From: Acholoe squamosa
Taxonomy: Eukaryota > Annelida > Polychaeta > Phyllodocida > Polynoidae
Assembly: GCA_949317995.1 (NCBI GenBank)
Contig: OX439036.1
Location: 84,574,420 to 84,638,419 of the forward strand
DNA: 64,000 bases
Reading direction: 5' to 3'
Part shown: positions 10,748 to 22,433 of the stretch, piece by piece
Numbering within the stretch: the stretch's first letter is position 1
How the letters are laid out: every line of letters begins with the position of its first letter
Program-made: the position numbers and the translations under genes
The notes under the pieces: generated by a model
Told to the model about the DNA's origin: nothing
Databases searched by the model: none
Seen by the model: the letters and a program-made list of their open reading frames with translations, nothing else

Positions 10748-12105
10748 CTTACTTTACATTAAACAGTCACAGGTGGAAGAAGGAAGTTGCTTTGGTGATT
10801 CAAGAGAGACATGTTTGCGATTCTGGCTATAGGTCAAATCCCACATAAAAAGAAATGCAGAAAAGTGTCTGCAATGCAATCAAGCGACATCTAATTATTT
10901 GCAAGGAAACCCTTGCAGATTGAGAGACAAATCAATATCTTGGTGGCTAGATATTTTCTCTTGCTTACATGAAATGTGTATAAAAATGTGTGTGTTTGTG
11001 GTTCTCTTGCGCTTTGCCAAAAATTCAGTAAAATGTGTACATTGAGGTATGCTTGTTCCTTTCAATTTGCCACCTAAAACCTTTCGAAGTTTTAGGCTGC
11101 ATAAATGTCCGTCTATCATTCTATCCTTGTACAATTGTGCCAGGTGCATTTAAGCATTGAATGGGGCAAGGGGGAGGTATTATTCTGGTCAGATCGTTTA
11201 AAATTCCTTCCTGGAAACCTCATTAAATTATTTAGAAACACCTACACTCAAGTTTCTCCGTAGTTTCTGATTCATTGCAAAGTCCTTAGTCTTAGGGACA
11301 TGGATATAAATGACAATGGATACTGTGAGACACATCATTTGTATTCACTGACATTTGCAGTCAGAAAGTATCAGCTAATACTTGCCAACACTCATGATAT
11401 TCATCCTTCATGATAAGTAGCATGGGACAGCAAATGCAGACAATGTAGAAGTGAGTTATGATTAAATGTTGTTTGGACAAAAGAGGAGAACCTCGTTAGG
11501 TTGCTCTCCCTTAATCCTCTTAGGTGCTTATGCTGGAGGAAAAGAATCTGAAAGACTGTGGACAAACACCCATTCACAGTCACCTGTGCTCTTTCCCGGA
11601 AGCCATTCCTTGGTCTCCCAGCCCTTTGTAATGGTGATTGTATCTAGGAAACAAGTCTGCGCTTCTGTGTAGGATGGAAGGGAATTTGATACTATTGTCA
11701 CAGTTCTTTGTAAGGGGAGGGAAGATGCACTTTCCTTTAATGATGTGTTAACCACATGTATGCCTGTACATAAAATGTCACCCTACATCGGATTGAACCA
11801 TCTTTTTGTTCATTTTGAAGCCCCTCATGTCCCCTCCTTTATGTCCCCATAGGGAAAGCATTTATAAATACATTGAGGATTTGATAAAGCAAGCTTTTAC
11901 ACAACATTGTTGTAACCTAGTATACGCATTGTTTGAAATGGGTACTCTATTTCAATGTTTTCCTCATTCACAGATGATTGCATTGTTTGTAGAAAGTTAC
12001 CTATTTTATAGATGATTGGTGAGGATAATGTCACATTCTGACAAGTGCTCAATTCTCTATGGCCCTAAAAAGAAAATTATTGAGGTTGCATTGCAGAGTG
12101 AATGA
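10748..12105. repeat. Dispersed duplication, copy 2
   Basis: Counterpart of 6270-7255 in the same orientation. It carries about 330 extra bases (roughly 10830-11155) that copy 1 lacks. This is either an insertion here or a loss there. The extra part begins with GGTCAAATCCCACAT, resembling the end of MITE family 3. Confidence 0.8.
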
Positions 12106-12829
12106 TTAGGTGGGGGACTCCGCTGAACTGGCTGCCTGCAATGAGACATGACCTTCACACACATATATTTTCCTTATGGCAACTTAGGGTAGGTTCACCT
12201 ATTTCAAGCCCATACCATGAGTGCACCACATTCAACGTGTGATACCCATCTACCTGAACTGTATATATGCGGCACTAGCACATCAGGTAATAAAGGTCGC
12301 CATTTTGATTTGCATTATGGGAAGGCCCCGACTGCAGTGTAGTGCATTCTGGGTAAATTCCTTATCAGCCCCTGTTCACACCTATTAACAATGGTGTTTG
12401 ATAAGACTGATAAGGGTGATAAACTGCACCATGCCTCTATCTTAATCACCCTAAGTACCTCTCCATTGCTTCAGGTGTAATGGGAGGGGATTTACCTGAT
12501 AGGGAGACTATGGCTTGGTTTTACTCAAACTGGATTACTGTATATGTGCATTTTTACAGATCAATTAACGTTTAATTTCTCTTGTATTTCAAGATGTAAA
12601 TTTCTGTGAATCTTTTCTGGATAAAGTTCAAGTTATTTGCTATCAATACACATAAAATTTAATAGAAAATAGCTACCTATAGTAAATGAGGAAGAGCCAA
12701 TCAAAGTAAACTGTATGAAGAGGCCAAATGTTGGTTTAGCCCCCGATTACATGAGTCACCTGGCTGATTCTTTTAGTACTAACAATGTGCTAATCCCGTA
12801 TATTAAAAGAGCTATTCGGAGCTACTCAC
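12106..12829. other. Intron sequence, nothing recognisable
   Basis: Non-coding DNA immediately downstream (on the minus strand) of the TM4 exon. No repeat ends or ORF are supported. Confidence 0.45.
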
Positions 12830-12953
12830 CATGACGTAGAGCATAGGGCAGGAGAGAACCACGGCCAAACACCACACCCCGACAACGATCTTCTGGGCAC
12901 TGCCTACCGTGCACCAGGACCGTGCTTTCATTGGGTGCACGATAACTACGTAC
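12830..12953 (-). CDS. GPCR exon: ERY motif, ICL2 and TM4
   Basis: This is a 124-nt exon that starts with the last base of a split arginine codon and has 41 further codons. The joined reading is ER-YVVIVHPMKARSWCT, then KIVVGVWCLAVVLSCPMLYVM. The acceptor is TTTTTGCAG and the donor GTGAGTAG. It supplies the tyrosine of the E/DRY motif, the second intracellular loop (VHPMKAR) and TM4 with its conserved tryptophan (VGVWCLAVVL). The phase 2 entry matches the end of 42830-43149 and the phase 0 exit matches 5742-5977. The upstream intron is 29,876 bases long. Confidence 0.95.
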
Positions 12954-13671
12954 CTGCAAAAATAGAAATGGGATTTCATGAATCTGAAACGAACATGTTG
13001 AGAGAGCTACAAACCATGAGTTCGGAAATATCCCCCGCTCCCTCCCCTCATCCTCCAAATAGATGAAGAAAGGGTGAAGGAAAATACCCGATGATGTATG
13101 TAATGATTCTATTGGTGGATCGTTATACTACAAACAAAAGAGTCATTTTGACTGTTTTTTAATGAAATAGGTTAAGACATAGAGATCCTTTTTTTTAAAT
13201 TTCAAATACTTTACGCCTATTAAGGAAACAAGATCAATTGACCTTTTCTATAAAAAAGAAAAAAATAGAGTAAACACTTGATTCTGCTTTTTACCCAATG
13301 ACATATCTATATTCTGCGTTTTAATGTGTATCTAAATTAGCAATCGTAAAGAGTAGATCATAGTTATCAATTATAGTATGGCAAGTGGTATTACGCCTTA
13401 AGAGTGATTTTATTTTTGTTTGCTAACTATGCAATGAATATTAGATTTATTAGAGCACAATGCAAATTCCATGAAAGCAGTTAATTAATGCGCGGAAGCC
13501 CTTTCATTTACATTGCCGGTTTCAGTCCAATTATCGCTAAGCCCTTGCCGAGGTTAACGTGATAGATGAGTGGGTCCATTCTGTTGTCAACTAGCTCAAG
13601 CTTTGTATACACTCTAATCTTCTGAAATAATAGAACTGAATATTATATGTGACACAGCGTGGGAAAACGTA
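12954..13671. other. Start of the 29.9-kb intron, nothing recognisable
   Basis: AT-rich non-coding DNA. No repeat ends are supported. Confidence 0.45.
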
Positions 13672-13679
13672 GCATCACA

Positions 13680-13714
13680 GGGATTTAGTGTTATTTATGG
13701 CCACCAGGTGGCAT
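13680..13714 (+). promoter_or_regulatory. Composite motif B with CTCF-like core
   Basis: GGGATTTAGT, 11 bases, then CCACCAGGTGGCAT (13701-13714). Same order, spacing and strand as the copy at 9523-9560. Confidence 0.5.
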
Positions 13715-14238
13715 CAGCAATGCTGAATGTGGTACAACCTCATACTAAGTCTTTGTCAGGGAACATTCTCCCACTTCCCCTTGTCGGATTTTGATTAGGT
13801 AGACCACAAGGACACTCGACTCTCACCACTATATCTGTAACAGTGCTAAAACTCCTAACATTATGCATGCTGTAGACTGTCTCAAACAGAGGTATGGTAT
13901 ATACTATTATATCAGGAGTGCAGGAGGGGTCTAAATATTTTTAGTAGTGTAAAAGTGCATTTGTTTCACCCATTCAAGTTGCCTATTTCGATAGTGAAAT
14001 ATTCCTAACACTGACATTTCTCTGTAACCTGGGACATTTTTTTCTGGTAGGATTAAGGTGTATCTGGCTAATTATTATAGACCACCCCCCTTGAACCACC
14101 ATCAATAGATAGGCCAACCATTCATCATCAACATATGACCTGCTACATAGCAATATGTATTGCTGGATTTTTGGGAGAGCGGTGTATTTGTAGTGATATT
14201 TGTCAAAATATTTATGTTCATGAGACATTGGTGGTACG

Positions 14239-14338
14239 TAGTAGATAAACTATGAGCTAACCAGGTTACGTGAATATATACCCGGTGCGAAGCACCGGGT
14301 ATATATAACGTAACCTGGTTAACCCATAGTTTATCTGC
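14239..14338. repeat. Long hairpin with GAA loop
   Basis: The two arms of about 50 bases (14239-14288 and 14292-14338) are nearly perfect reverse complements, separated by three bases. The core is CCCGGTGC-GAA-GCACCGGG. The outer arms carry AACCAGGTTACGT and its complement. It may be a small foldback element or the product of a palindromic repair event. Confidence 0.92.
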
Positions 14339-14786
14339 TTTAAACTATGGTCCATGTTTGTCACACCTAGTGTATATGTGAGACATTTCTATACACCAGG
14401 TTATGTGATATATTCAGGGTGAGATTCTTTTGTTCAAAGGTGTGACCATGGTTTAAGAAAGAACTATAGCATTGGTAGGTGATATGAGGTATTAGTGGTA
14501 CATATATGCAGTAGGGGTCACCACCTCCTTGCTCCTGATCAAAAGGAGACAGGTGGTGCCCTGTATTTGACCTGAGGATTTTTTGCATGTATCGATGGGC
14601 CATAAATTTATTTTGCAAAATGATAATAAATCATCCAAACAAGATAGGAATGAACAGTGTTGTGGATGTTTGGTGCTAATGCCTGCACCAGTACGACTGC
14701 TCTACCAAGCCCTGTGTAATTACTGCATAGGTGCTAATCATACCGAGCAGTCGTAGGGGAGTACCTACGACCACCTGTCTTATTCC

Positions 14787-15742
14787 TTGGAGTCTCAAAT
14801 CGTAGTGGTGATATGTAGTCGTAGTACCTTAAGAAATGGCCTCCTTGTAAAAGACCAAATAGTCGATGAACTGAATATTGAGAGACTAGTAGAAGATACA
14901 GTACTCAAAAAGTTGAGTGAATCTACCCTACGTGATGACACATATCTGAATGAAAAGCTAGAAGAAATAGATACATTGAGAGAAAAGGTTAAAGCTCAAC
15001 AAGAAGTCATTGATGGCTTAGTAGCCAAGCAGAATGATTGGCCTGAAAGAGTTAATGGTAATCAAACTATAACCTGAGTACTAAACAAGAGACACGTAAT
15101 GTACTATCTTTGTGTGTGGGTGTGGTAAATCAGCTAAGTAGACTAAAGCACACTAAGGTCTCTATTTAGCGCAATGTGATAATCAAGGGTATCAAATACC
15201 AAGAAGGGGAGAACTGGTATGGTATACTAGATGGACTGTGTGTGGCAATGGGTGTGGGTTACAACCCTGGAACGATGTACTTGTTATAACGCGCACTCAC
15301 GATGGATGCTTTGCACCTATTAAAGTCTGCCTATCCAATATAAGGATAAAGAGACTTCTACTAGATAACAAATGGAAGCTAAGAACTCCCAACAAAGAAG
15401 ACCAAGTGTGGCTACAATATGACTAAAAAAAACCGAATGCAGAAACCGAGGGTGTGTTACTTGGCAATCAAAAAGGGTTTACATCCCAAAATGGTAGAGT
15501 CTGGGCTGGTCATTAACGGTAGTTATTTCCACAACTCGAGACTACACGAAGTTGATAAAACCCTCATGCTTCCTGCTATAGGTACCACAGGGCAAAGCTC
15601 ACAAGTAGGTAAAGATACAGAAGGTACAGAGCAAACAGCGATGGTTACAACTAATGTTGATGTTAAAGCTGGTACGGTAGACAACCCAATTATTCTCACA
15701 CTCCAAAACACAAGGCTAACACAAGGCAGCCTCACTTGCTGA
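14787..15742 (+). pseudogene. LINE ORF1-like protein region, decayed
   Basis: This looks like the N-terminal ORF of a non-LTR retrotransposon. The first open piece (14787-15077) encodes a charged helix rich in Leu, Glu and Lys (LNEKLEEIDTLREKVKAQQE), a likely coiled coil. The next piece reads RNVIIKGIKYQEGENWYGIL and AMGVGYNPG, which resembles the start of the L1 ORF1p-like RNA-binding domain (…RRNNVEIKGIP…). Later pieces (LDNKWKLRTPNKEDQVWL at about 15357-15410, then GLHPKMVESGLVINGSYF, RLHEVD) resemble its C-terminal part. At least two frame changes and some stops separate the pieces, so the region is a pseudogene. It leads, 7 bases later, into the NADAR ORF on the same strand, so the two were probably one transcription unit or one polyprotein. 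The assignment is by pattern, not by search. Confidence 0.6.
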
Positions 15743-15749
15743 CATAGAG

Positions 15750-16325
15750 ATGAAGAGTCCTGGCTCAGTCAGCACTGACGATGAGGATAATAAAGAAATA
15801 CACCAGAGAATGACGAGTGGAGGGCTAATCTACCGTGGCAAGAACTGCTTCTTGAGCAACTGGTTTCCCTGTAACTTTAAGTTACAACTTTTTGGTAACA
15901 TGATGGAATTTAAAAGCGTGGAACAGGGGTATTTCTTTTGCAAGCTCAAGGAGCTAGGTTATCAGAGGTTAGCCGAAGAAATAATGGGCATGAAAAGTGC
16001 CAAGAAAATCAAGAAGACGTGCAAGCACTACAATGCTCCACTAGGTCACCACTGGATCAAGATAGCCAAAGGATACATGGAGACACCTATACTTGCGAAG
16101 TATGAACAGTGTGCTGAGCCTAGGAAAAAGCTAATTGAGACAGAGCCAGCCATCTTAGTGGAAGGTTGCAGGGACATGATCTGGGGCGGAGGATATGCCT
16201 ACAGCTCAGGTGCCTATGACCAGGGCCGTATTAAAGGTCAGAATGTCCATGGCACGATTAATATGGGAATCAGGGACATGATTAGGGACTTTGCTAATAA
16301 TGACAAGCCACTAATTGCGCCATGA
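15750..16325 (+). CDS. NADAR-domain (YbiA/DUF1768-like) protein
   Basis: An intact 191-codon ORF. Residues of about 25-170 show the NADAR order. YRGKNCFLSNWFPCNF matches the fold's opening. FKSVEQGYFFCKLKELG carries the conserved glutamate helix. GHHWIKIAKGYM, ILAKYEQC and the final RDMIWGGGYAYSSG match later conserved segments. NADAR proteins act on ADP-ribose-related metabolites: YbiA-type members cleave riboflavin intermediates, and others remove ADP-ribose from guanine bases. The start at 15750 is the first ATG in frame. An upstream fusion to the ORF1-like region is possible. The ORF has no introns and follows LINE-like sequence, so I infer it belongs to a retroelement or a retrocopy. It is remarkably intact compared with the region before it. 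Confidence 0.85.
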   Translation: MKSPGSVSTDDEDNKEIHQRMTSGGLIYRGKNCFLSNWFPCNFKLQLFGNMMEFKSVEQGYFFCKLKELGYQRLAEEIMGMKSAKKIKKTCKHYNAPLGHHWIKIAKGYMETPILAKYEQCAEPRKKLIETEPAILVEGCRDMIWGGGYAYSSGAYDQGRIKGQNVHGTINMGIRDMIRDFANNDKPLIAP

Positions 16326-17540
16326 CTATTCAGTGCAAGGTTATAAGTGGTAACATGCAACTATACATATCTCTATGATGAAATTTGATTGATATAATTT
16401 TTCACTGGTATTCCCATAGCATCCTAAGAGGTGGGGACGCTATTGGTTCAATATTGCTGGTGTCTATTCTGCCAAAATTTGGATGCAGCGAAATTATCAT
16501 AATGGTATGATGTAGTTACTGCGCCATACCTAATATTTTATATATGTTGTTTGAGAGTTGTTACCATATATTTATCATATTGACTCACATATCTTTTGAT
16601 AGTCAGAATGAGAGTGTCTACCTTTAAGAGGCCAAGGTGTTGTCAGAGTGCCAGAGTTATAGGCAGTTATAGTCAAATTGGATGATACCTGATCAATGAG
16701 CTCAGGATATTCATTATTGCCACATTATTGCATAATTGTTCTTGAAGATAATGATGTATTGCTACATAATTTCTACTGTTATGTATAGTGATGAAATTGA
16801 TGGACTCCCTCTAGTCCTGGAGGATCTAGTGACATTCCATTCCCCCAGTATTGCTATTAATATCATCAGCACATTACAATAGATTTTAAGATGCTCCTCA
16901 CGTTAATTTGTATTCAAATTCTGATGCACTATATTACATAATTACTTACTTTTTGAAGAAAGCTGGTTTGTTAGTTTAAAAATGTATTAAATTGCTTGTG
17001 GACTTTCTGAGTAGACAGATGAGGGGAAAGGGTCCTCCGAGGTAAAATATGAAATTTAAAATTGAATTCATCAGCTTTAAAATGAGGTATAACACTTGCA
17101 AATAACCCCTCTGGTCTTGGAGATATTGCTTCACGGAAATGGAATGACATAACTATACCAATACAGCCAATAACCTATATCATTCCTTGTTTTAGATCAG
17201 GCATCTAATTAGCATAATGATTTAAATAATCAATTGAAAAATGGCCAACCCTTTTCATACATTTGAGCATAACTTTGGATCTAGAAATGGTATCTTAATG
17301 CCTTTTTCAGCATATGAATCTATGTGAATCATTCTATCAATTGACATTGATACTTTTTCTATTGGTGATATATGATTTTGGTTGCCATGGCAACCTGTAT
17401 CTCTGAGAATGCTTATTGAGGCATTTTTTTGATTCAAAATGTTCAATTTACACTCCAAATTTTTGAGAAAACCATCTTTTTTCTGCATAAAAATTTACAT
17501 AATAGCAATTTTTTTGGTCTATATTTCATGCTTTTCGCCT
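16326..17540. other. AT-rich intron sequence after the NADAR ORF
   Basis: No ORF. If the NADAR ORF belongs to a LINE, a reverse transcriptase would be expected here; I see none, so the element is truncated or the rest has been lost. Confidence 0.5.
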
Positions 17541-17544
17541 CTGT

Positions 17545-17582
17545 AGCTCCCCTAGTGGCCAAATCCAGTACTAAAAATCCCG
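17545..17582 (-). promoter_or_regulatory. Composite motif C with CTCF-like core
   Basis: On the minus strand GGGATTTTTAGT is followed after 11 bases by CCACTAGGGGAGCTAC. It is the most diverged of the four copies (two extra T in the first half) but keeps the 11-base gap. Confidence 0.4.
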
Positions 17583-17920
17583 CAGGGAGGGCCCTTTCCC
17601 CTCATCTGCCCACGACTATATTAAATTATAATTTTGGTATCATTGATGTTCTTTGTCTGTATGCTTAATAGCCATTAACTCTAGCGATACCAAGTCAATC
17701 TTTCTTGAGTTACAAGATGGGTTGGGGGGGGGGAGTAAGGTCTGTTTGGTTTAAGCAGGGGTTGATTTTTCCCAAAAGGTAGACCACTTAAATCAGTCTC
17801 CCCTGCTACAAGGGTAATTTGTGGTAGGGGGCTTTGTATATATCGTATGATATTGCTTGGACTGTTTTTCATTTACTCGTGTTTTTGTTATTGTATATCA
17901 CTGTACATTACTGCTGTGCT

Positions 17921-17922
<2 letters not shown>

Positions 17923-17994
<72 letters not shown>

Positions 17995-18004
17995 TATATA
18001 TGTG
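17923..18004. repeat. (TA)n microsatellite
   Basis: A TA run with one phase slip, then (TG)n. It creates long spurious ORFs of alternating Ile and Tyr. Confidence 0.97.
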
Positions 18005-18077
18005 TGTGTGTGGCAGGTACTGGAAATGGGGACCTTATTGCACTCTGCACTAAGGGCCCTTTTCGCAGATCCTGTCA

Positions 18078-18078
<1 letters not shown>

Positions 18079-18130
<52 letters not shown>
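18079..18130. repeat. (TA)n microsatellite at the edge of the LTR-like sequence
   Basis: An uninterrupted TA run ending exactly where the putative LTR begins. Confidence 0.95.
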
Positions 18131-18133
<3 letters not shown>

Positions 18134-18523
18134 AGCCTTTGATTATTCTATGTTATCTTCGGGAGAAAGGATTAGGACGACTCTGTCAACATTGGTATCA
18201 ACACTGTTTATTGCCTGGCTTCGGGCCACACTATCTAATCCGTCAGTGAATATCTCTGATACCTTCAACATCTAGGGCATTCCTCCTTATGAGGCTCGAC
18301 CAGCATGTAACCCAGACTGACTATCAGAGAAACACAACAACTATATATATGCTGGCTGTTCCCCCGACGCTGACACTGTTGGCATGGTGCCAGTACTGGT
18401 GTACCGTTCCCCTGAACACCAATAGGAGATGTTTGCTACTAACGTGACTCCAGGATTGGCAGCTTCCACGTCCCCATGCCAGGATGGTTTCGCTTCCACT
18501 GCCTCCCCTCGGTCTACGCCACA
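18131..18523 (-). repeat. Putative 3' LTR of the Gypsy-type fossil
   Basis: On the minus strand it begins TGTGGCGTAG directly after a purine-rich run (GGGGAGAG) and ends GGCTACA, giving TG…CA ends. It includes a TATATATA stretch and an AATAAA. No second copy was found in the window, so the call rests on structure alone. Confidence 0.4.
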
Positions 18524-19148
18524 CTCTCCCCAACTAATTAACAACTTACGGGGTAGAAATGTTATATTACCCTCCTGTGGATGGGTGTCAAATTTTCAAT
18601 AAAACTATCACACAGGTCCCCTAGGTGTCTCTGTGTTTAATTATTTACAGGTGAGGAACAAGACATATTATACAATAATAGAGTAATAACTAGAACTTAT
18701 TCCACTCCTTTGAGCGGTGCAAACACTATTAACCATTTGACTGTCATCCTCTATGCAGTACATAACACATGATAGTAGGCTTATACAGTAAAATGTCGTC
18801 AACAATCGATCGGTGTCTGGTATCCCCTCCGGATCCTCAGCTCCCCTCCATCGTCCACGGATGCTCCCAAGCTCTGTCCCCCTGGCGGTGACTCTCCGGC
18901 AGTGCCCTCTTTGCGGCCTACGCCTCGCCTGGACTCCCTCCAACTACAAAACAAGGTGAGTAGCCCCTTTTACTTATCGTTACCCTTCTTCCATGCTTCG
19001 TCTCTTCTATGCTTTAGGATAAGTTCCCTCAGGGTCCTCGCCACTGTCAGCCTGGTCTAGCCACCTTCCTTCCGGCCAGTGACTCCTCCGACCCTGGCTG
19101 GCCGCACTGTGCAAACATTCCGGATGGTGTAGCGTCCCTGTACCGCGT

Positions 19149-20843
19149 TCAGGTGACTTGAACCAACTCGTAATCCCCATTCGACATGCTCTGTATTGCT
19201 GCCGACATGATACCTCCGGGTACTATTTTCAGATCAGGTCCCATGGAGACTGGTTGTCTCAGCCTCCTAGCAAAAGCTCTTAGCGTGGCGGCTCCAGTGA
19301 AGTCCTGGTGCCATGTCATGGTAGTTGCCCCTCTCTCTTCCTGACCTGTTTCACCCCCTACCTCCTGTTCCTCTGCTAATACTAATCCCTGAGTCGGCAC
19401 CACCCGCCCTTCCTCCATCTCCATCACTGGGGCGTCGGTCAGCACCATAACTCGGTCTCTTGTCGGTGGTGGCAGGTGGAGTTCACTAGACATGCTCTCG
19501 ACTATAGTCTCCGTTCCCACAGGAATTAAAGCCATGGTGTCGGCCTTATCTCCCTCCGCCACCGCCTCCACTTGCAACAAGAACTCGCTTTAGGCTACTT
19601 TACCACTAGACCATCCATTCCCACCGTGATGGTCCGTGGGTGTATCACAAGTCTGGGCGAGGTAGCTGTTGCCGACTTCTCCGCCAGCACCGTTCTGGTC
19701 GGTTTATACTGTCTGGTCGGGCTCCGGTCTCTCCTCAGGCCCCCTTCTCCAGCCTCCCCCCTCGCTTCAGTGGTAGCCTCCTTGCGGGATTACCGCCTTG
19801 GTTTCTTGTCGGGGTCTCGCCCCTCTGAGTCCATTCCCCTCTTAGTTCCTTTTCCAGCGCTCCGGGTGACCACCCCGAAGACGGCAAGGGTCTCCGCCGG
19901 TTCCGGGCTCCTCAGGCCTACTAGACTTTCCAGGAACCTTGAGGTGCGTATCACCTCCTCCTCATCCTCCAAGCCCAGGCGAATGCCTGGGGAGATGAGA
20001 GAGGACACCATTGATGCGGGCGTCCCCCCCCCCTTCTTGCTCAGTCGTCGATTAACCGTGGTCAGTCGCCCCCTCTGCTCCCTGGCCATCTCCGCCGGTG
20101 CCGCCTTTGGTTGCTTCCATAGTGGTCTCCCCTGTTTCACGCCTCCCTCACCACCCCCAAGGGCAGAAGTTTCATCTCCTTGGGTGGACTCCACAGCCAC
20201 AACTCCTTATGGGTCCTTTCAAAGTGCCTCAGCAGATCCCCCAGTCGGTCCTGCGCAACCATGTGGTCCCACCCCGGGCAGCTGTAGCCCGCCTGGTACT
20301 TGGCGTGAGAATTCTTTCTCGCACTTGTCACATCTGAACTTCAGAAGCTCTACTCTCACCACTTCCATCGGTGTACCTTTTTCCTCACGAGACTTGGGAC
20401 CTATAACTATGAAATCAGGAGTCATCCACAAGCTTGTCGGTATTGAGGGTCCCCACCCCCGTTCTCCCTTTTTATGGAGGCTCTGTCCTTCACTCAACTC
20501 CTCTCTAACCCCTCCCCCTTCTGTTTTCCGACCAATCAGGATTGGTCCCCCCATGGGTGCCCATGCGCCGCCATCCCGTTTCCCAATCGGTTTGGCCTCC
20601 ACTTTCCCATGATCCCTTTCTGTCACTGAGCTTGATCTGTGGGAACCGTGCTCATGCCTCCTCCGATCTTCTACATCCCTCCGAGCTCTGCTTCTCTGAT
20701 CCTGAGTACCTCCGACTATCGTCTCTGGCCCTTCCCTTGTCATCCTCCCTCCGACTGCAGCTACCAGACCTACTTGAGGAGGAGTGCGGGGGAGATTTCC
20801 GGGCCCGTTCCCTCCTTTTCCTCTCCTCTGATGTTATAAACAA
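19149..20843 (-). other. GC-rich unassigned ORF zone within the fossil
   Basis: A distinctly GC-rich block in AT-rich surroundings. Open pieces on the minus strand are rich in Ser, Arg, Glu and Gly. One begins with a Ser/Arg-rich stretch, and another contains the zinc-finger-like KFRCDKCEKEFSRQ. I do not recognise the family. Being on the same strand and between the integrase segment and the LTR-like end, it is probably an extra ORF of the retroelement, now broken. A captured host sequence or a separate element is possible. Confidence 0.4.
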
Positions 20844-21071
20844 TGTTACAGGGGCAGAAACAAGACAAACAAAAGAATCACAGCCCAGAGAGATAGATAA
20901 CCATCATTGCCCGGTAATGATTATACATTCAATACACTGTTTTAACAAAAGAAGAACAGACGACACATGACATGTTGACAGCAATAAACATTGAAGTACA
21001 AGTCATATTGTCCCTCACAAGAACACACAGAGCAGAGAAAAGTTATTTTCGGGTACACAAGATACAATCTG

Positions 21072-21206
21072 GCAAGTCGGTGCCTCCTACCGGTCAGCTC
21101 CAAGTCGCCAGATCACAATCACAATGACAGACACCCCCAAGTGTATACTAGGCTCAAAAAGGATGTAGACTGTCAAGCTGGTGCCTCCTAACCGGTCAGC
21201 TCCAGA
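21072..21206. repeat. Pair of about 30-bp direct repeats
   Basis: GTCGGTGCCTCCTACCGGTCAGCTCCA (split here as GGTGCCTCCTACCGG and GTCAGCTCCA) occurs near 21078 and again, with small changes, near 21178, about 100 bases apart. It lies between the LINE 3' end and the GC-rich ORF zone. Confidence 0.7.
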
Positions 21207-21362
21207 ACAACTGTCATATTATCCAGATTAAGATTCTGCTTATATTATGGAAAAATTACAATAAGTTCAATTTAAATGGTAAATCCAACATGAATGCATT
21301 CATTAGTGTTGACACCACAGGGTTTTAAGTCTGAGAATTGTTACAGCCAGCCTGATCAAAGC

Positions 21363-22300
21363 TTAGTCAGTCTCACTGTCTGAATCAAGAAAATCAGAGG
21401 TGTCACTAAAACATATACTATCCATGTCATTAAACCCCTCACTCATCAAATCAATCAAAGGTCCATCATTTACGATCTGTAAGTTTTCAAAGTCTCTAAT
21501 TCGCTTTTTAAATTTCAACTTTGTTTCACAATATGGAAACCACACTCCTAGGTACGACCAGAGTTGAGAACCTTGGTATAGTGGTGATTGCTTGTATATA
21601 GTCAACTTAGGACGTTTTACCTTGAACCTGATCTTGTCATGAGATCTTGTCAGTCGTTCACCACATCTATTATCGATCATGTCATCCTAGTGAGAGTACT
21701 TATACATCAGGGTGAGAAGTAATTTAGTCTCTGCGTCTATCTAATGTGGGAAACTCAGAACGCTGATGCATTTCATCAACAGATAAATTGTCCCTAACCG
21801 TCCTGTAACACGTCCTAAGACCCCTATTTGGAAGTCGCTGGGCCTTTTTTAGATTGTCATCTGTGCAACCTGAGTATGCAAAGCTACAGTAATCAAACAA
21901 GCTCAAGATAGTTGCCTTATAAACAGTTACTGCTACATTTACAGTCATCATATATCTGAGTTTGCTGAAACAAAACAGTTTGTTATTGACCTTTTGAAAA
22001 ACTTCCTTAATTGCTAGTTCCATATTTAGAAACTGATCTAGTCTCAAACCGAGGTATTTATAATCCTTGACCGTCTCAAGAGGCCCTCCTGCCATTATAA
22101 GTGGTTGTAGATTTAAGTTTCCTTGATGAGCCAAACCAGGCAGTTTTGGTTTTGTCAACATTTATGGTTAACCTTTTGGAGACACACCATTTATATATTG
22201 AGTTGATATACTCCTGTAAGCGGTCATGGGCTAGCCACTGTTTTTTCCTCGAGGTATAAAAAACCAAGTCGTCTGCATAAAAGATATATCCCCGACAGAG
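21363..22300 (-). pseudogene. LINE (non-LTR) reverse transcriptase 3' part, inserted in the fossil
   Basis: Three minus-strand pieces in order. First, YIFYADDLVFYTSRKKQ with the catalytic YADD box and WCVSKRLTINVDKTK (22160-22300). Then DYKYLGLRLDQFL, KVNNKLFCFSKLRYM and ILSLFDYCSFAYSGC (21800-22070). Last, KRPKLTIYKQSPLYQGSQLW and FKKRIRD (21470-21610), the usual LINE C-terminal segment. The element starts abruptly at the YADD region, so it is 5'-truncated as LINE insertions often are. Frame changes separate the pieces. It interrupts the Gypsy-type relic, so it is the younger insertion. The pattern resembles the Jockey/CR1 group, but the clade is not fixed. Confidence 0.82.
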
Positions 22301-22433
22301 GGTGCCACCACCTTCAGTTTGTAGTGCCGCCGTGGCTCCCCCTGCTTGAGAGGGGGCGCCACCGAGCACCCCACAGGGTTTGCAGTTACCTCACCACAGA
22401 GGTCCCCCGACTGCTGACTGTGGAGGGGCCTTC

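Noticed and set aside
17834-18142. ORFs of alternating Ile and Tyr
   Set aside because: They are translations of TA microsatellites, as is the minus-strand one at 39751-39999.
19572-20612. 346-codon plus-strand ORF
   Set aside because: It is antisense to the minus-strand reading of the GC-rich zone, has a composition typical of a shadow frame and shows no domain.
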